Part shown: piece by piece, positions 62,181 to 64,000 of the stretch
How positions within the stretch are numbered: the stretch's first letter is position 1
Layout: each line of letters starts with the position of its first letter
NCBI GenBank assembly: GCA_037389465.1
Contig: JAZARR010000221.1
Coordinates: forward strand, 846,501-910,500
DNA length: 64,000 bases
DNA from: Baylisascaris procyonis
Lineage: Eukaryota; Nematoda; Chromadorea; Rhabditida; Ascarididae
Direction: 5' to 3'
Translations under genes and position numbers: made by a program
The notes under the pieces: model-generated
Told to the model about the DNA's origin: nothing
Database searches by the model: none
The model's input: only the letters and a program-made list of their open reading frames with translations

Positions 62181-64000
62181 GCGATTCCACGTTGCCAAAC
62201 GGATTGGTTGAGATTTACACCACTTTGTTTTTCGACCGCACGGGTAAGCATTCAGCAAGCCGCGGTATGCTTGATGAAGGATTTGGAACCAGCAATGTTT
62301 AGGGAACCTTTTATATCCCCTTCTTCATTCGAAGAGAGCAGTGCGTTCCTGAATAGGACTGCTCTGCCACCCAGGCAGGACACGAATCTTGAAGTAGTTC
62401 CTGGTCGTCAAGAAGCGGCCATCACACCTGAGCCGCCTGCGTGCAGGGTCGTGACTAGGTACTTCCAGTGACCCGACACCTGTACCCGTCGCCACTTGCC
62501 AGTCGCCGCAGGGCTTCACACAACATCTTCACCGGAGTTTTACCGTCACAATGAGTTGATTTAAGTGAAAGATGCTTGTGTATCACGCTATTGGATAGCG
62601 GTGATCGCCACGAGCGAAGAACAGCCATAATTGCCCGTGAACTTGCCAGATATCGCATAGACATCGCAGCACTTTGCGAAACCAGAATCTCCGGTAGATC
62701 GCAGTTCTCGGAAGAAGGTGGAGGATATACGTTCTTTTGCATTGGACAACCTGAAGGTGCGCCCAGGCAAGGTGGAGTTGGATTTGTCATTAGGAACGCG
62801 ATCGTTAAAATGCTTTGCTCTACACCAGTCGCTATTACGCCACGACACATGAGCCTCGAACTCCCGCTGTCGCATGGTCGCAAAGCCACTCTCCTCTCGG
62901 TATATGCACCAACCCTTCTCGCATCAGACGACTCCAAGAAAGAGTTCTATGCCGAACTGGATAACATAATCTCCAAAACTTCCTACAGAAACAAACTATT
63001 TATTCTGGGAGACTTCAACGCCAGAGTTGGCAGTGAGTTCGCCACAGGAGCCGAGTGCTTGGGCGTCATGGAGTTGGTAAGGCCAACTCAAGCGGCACAA
63101 TGCTACTCGAACTGTGTGCAAAACATGAACTGGTCATAACTAACACAGTCTTTCAACAAGCAAACAAATTCAAGAACACGTGGATGCATCCCAGGTCGAA
63201 ACACTGGCACATGCTCGACTACGTAATAACCAAGCAACGCGACCTGAAAGACGTGAAATTAACCCGAGCAATGCGCGGAAGCACGACATGGTCAGATCAT
63301 GTTCTAGTTCGCAGTACTGTGCGCCTGACAACGACGCCTCCGCAGAGGTGTCGACGAGGTCTCAATGTCAAGAAGCTCAACGTGAGCGCGCTAAAACGTC
63401 TAGACGTTCGAACGGAGCTGGAACAAGAACTCAATGCCAGGCTGAGTGAGCGGGAGAACAACGATGGAGCTGATGACGACTGGAACAACTTAAAAGATCT
63501 AGTCTATAACGTCACAGCAAAAGTTGTTGGCTTCGTGAGGAAACACAGCAAAGACTGGTTCGATGATCAGGACACTGAAATCCGAGCGCTATTGAACAAA
63601 ATGTACACCACACATTTGCAGTGGATAAATGACAAATCGTGTGCCGCCAAGAAACATGCTTATAACACAGCCAGGAAGGAGGCAAAAGCGAAACTTCGCA
63701 CAATGAAGGAACGTTGGTGGGCCAATATGGCAATCGAGCTCCAGACAGCAGCAGACCGCCATGACATGAAAGCATTCTATGACGGCCTCAAGGCAGTCTA
63801 CGGTTCAAGAGATTCCGGGAGTGTACCAGTTTATTCGAAGGACGGCTCTCATCTCATAACTGACCGTGAGAAGATTCTGGAACGCTGGGCAGAACACTTC
63901 CGAGTGGTGCTGAATCAAGCATCAGAGTTTGACTCAACGGTGCTCTCCGAAGTTCCACAATGGAATGTGTCCAACGACCTGGCGTATCCTCCATCAGAAC
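62181..64000 (+). mobile_element. LINE retrotransposon, duplicate of 29799-31618, cut by the window end
   Basis: The 5' leader, APE endonuclease region and the region before the reverse transcriptase match the first copy base for base as far as I compared. The endonuclease frameshift is present at the same place, about 63053-63057. The window ends before the reverse-transcriptase motifs. Confidence 0.85.
62576..64000 (+). pseudogene. LINE endonuclease/reverse transcriptase ORF, broken, duplicate (partial)
   Basis: The first frame carries GDFN at 63008-63019 and runs to 63139. The shifted frame then takes over with the SDH motif at 63292-63300 and is still open at the window end. The frameshift is shared with the first copy, so it predates the duplication. 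Confidence 0.8.

Larger units (their letters stand above)
39863..64000 (+). repeat. Direct duplication, second copy (runs off the window)
   Basis: Equals 7479-31618 with the few differences listed for that copy. Genes, introns, repeats and the LINE lesions are all reproduced. If the duplication is tandem with a 32,384-bp unit, the copy should continue past the window through the rest of the LINE, the 18S fragment and the minus-strand TIL gene. Confidence 0.95.

Noticed and set aside
1..64000. tRNA, spliced-leader RNA or operon-like gene clusters
   Set aside because: I looked for tRNA-like box sequences, the nematode spliced-leader motif and closely spaced same-strand genes, and saw none that I could support by eye.

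Overview
The window looks like nuclear DNA of a parasitic nematode, most likely an ascaridoid (Ascaris/Toxocara/Anisakis group). It is AT-rich and intron-rich, with small genes far apart and many repeats. Two kinds of gene point to ascaridoids: sigma-class glutathione S-transferases (GSTs) that closely resemble the Ascaris GST1 family as I remember it, and double-headed TIL (trypsin-inhibitor-like) protease inhibitors whose second domain closely resembles the Ascaris trypsin inhibitor. I could not run a database search, so the genus stays open.

Layout. 1-1370: part of a foldback (long inverted repeat) element. 4238-7554 (+): a complete four-exon GST gene. 10580-12581 (-): a second complete GST gene, tail to tail with the first and with identical coding-exon lengths. 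12.6-22.6 kb: mostly sequence without a recognised gene, with a likely terminal exon at 16192-16391 (-) and two weak ORF candidates. 22604-23629 (+): the last two exons of a TMEM272-like four-pass membrane protein. 24949-26317: a second foldback element in the opposite orientation. 27219-28893 (+): a two-domain TIL inhibitor lacking an identifiable signal-peptide exon. 29799-33381: an APE-type LINE retrotransposon bounded on both sides by (TA)n runs and disabled by a frameshift and an internal stop. 34.8-35.2 kb: a 75-bp tandem repeat. 35213-35810 (-): an isolated fragment of 18S rRNA. 36308-37917 (-): an inverted, diverged paralogue of the TIL inhibitor with different predicted reactive-site residues.

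The dominant feature is a direct duplication. From 39863 to the end of the window the sequence repeats 7479-31618 almost base for base: I found three substitutions, three homopolymer differences and one TA-run difference over about 24.1 kb. The layout fits a head-to-tail tandem duplication with a 32,384-bp unit (7479-39862). The join lies inside the last exon of the first GST gene, so the second unit carries only a 24-codon stub of that gene but whole copies of the second GST, the TMEM272-like exons, the foldback element, the TIL inhibitor and the start of the LINE. A very recent real duplication and an assembly artefact are both possible.

Functionally, the recognisable genes are a xenobiotic/prostanoid-type GST pair and secreted protease inhibitors. 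Both families face the host in gut-dwelling nematodes, and a duplication here would raise the dose of the second GST and of both inhibitors. No operon, tRNA, spliced-leader RNA gene or CRISPR array was found.
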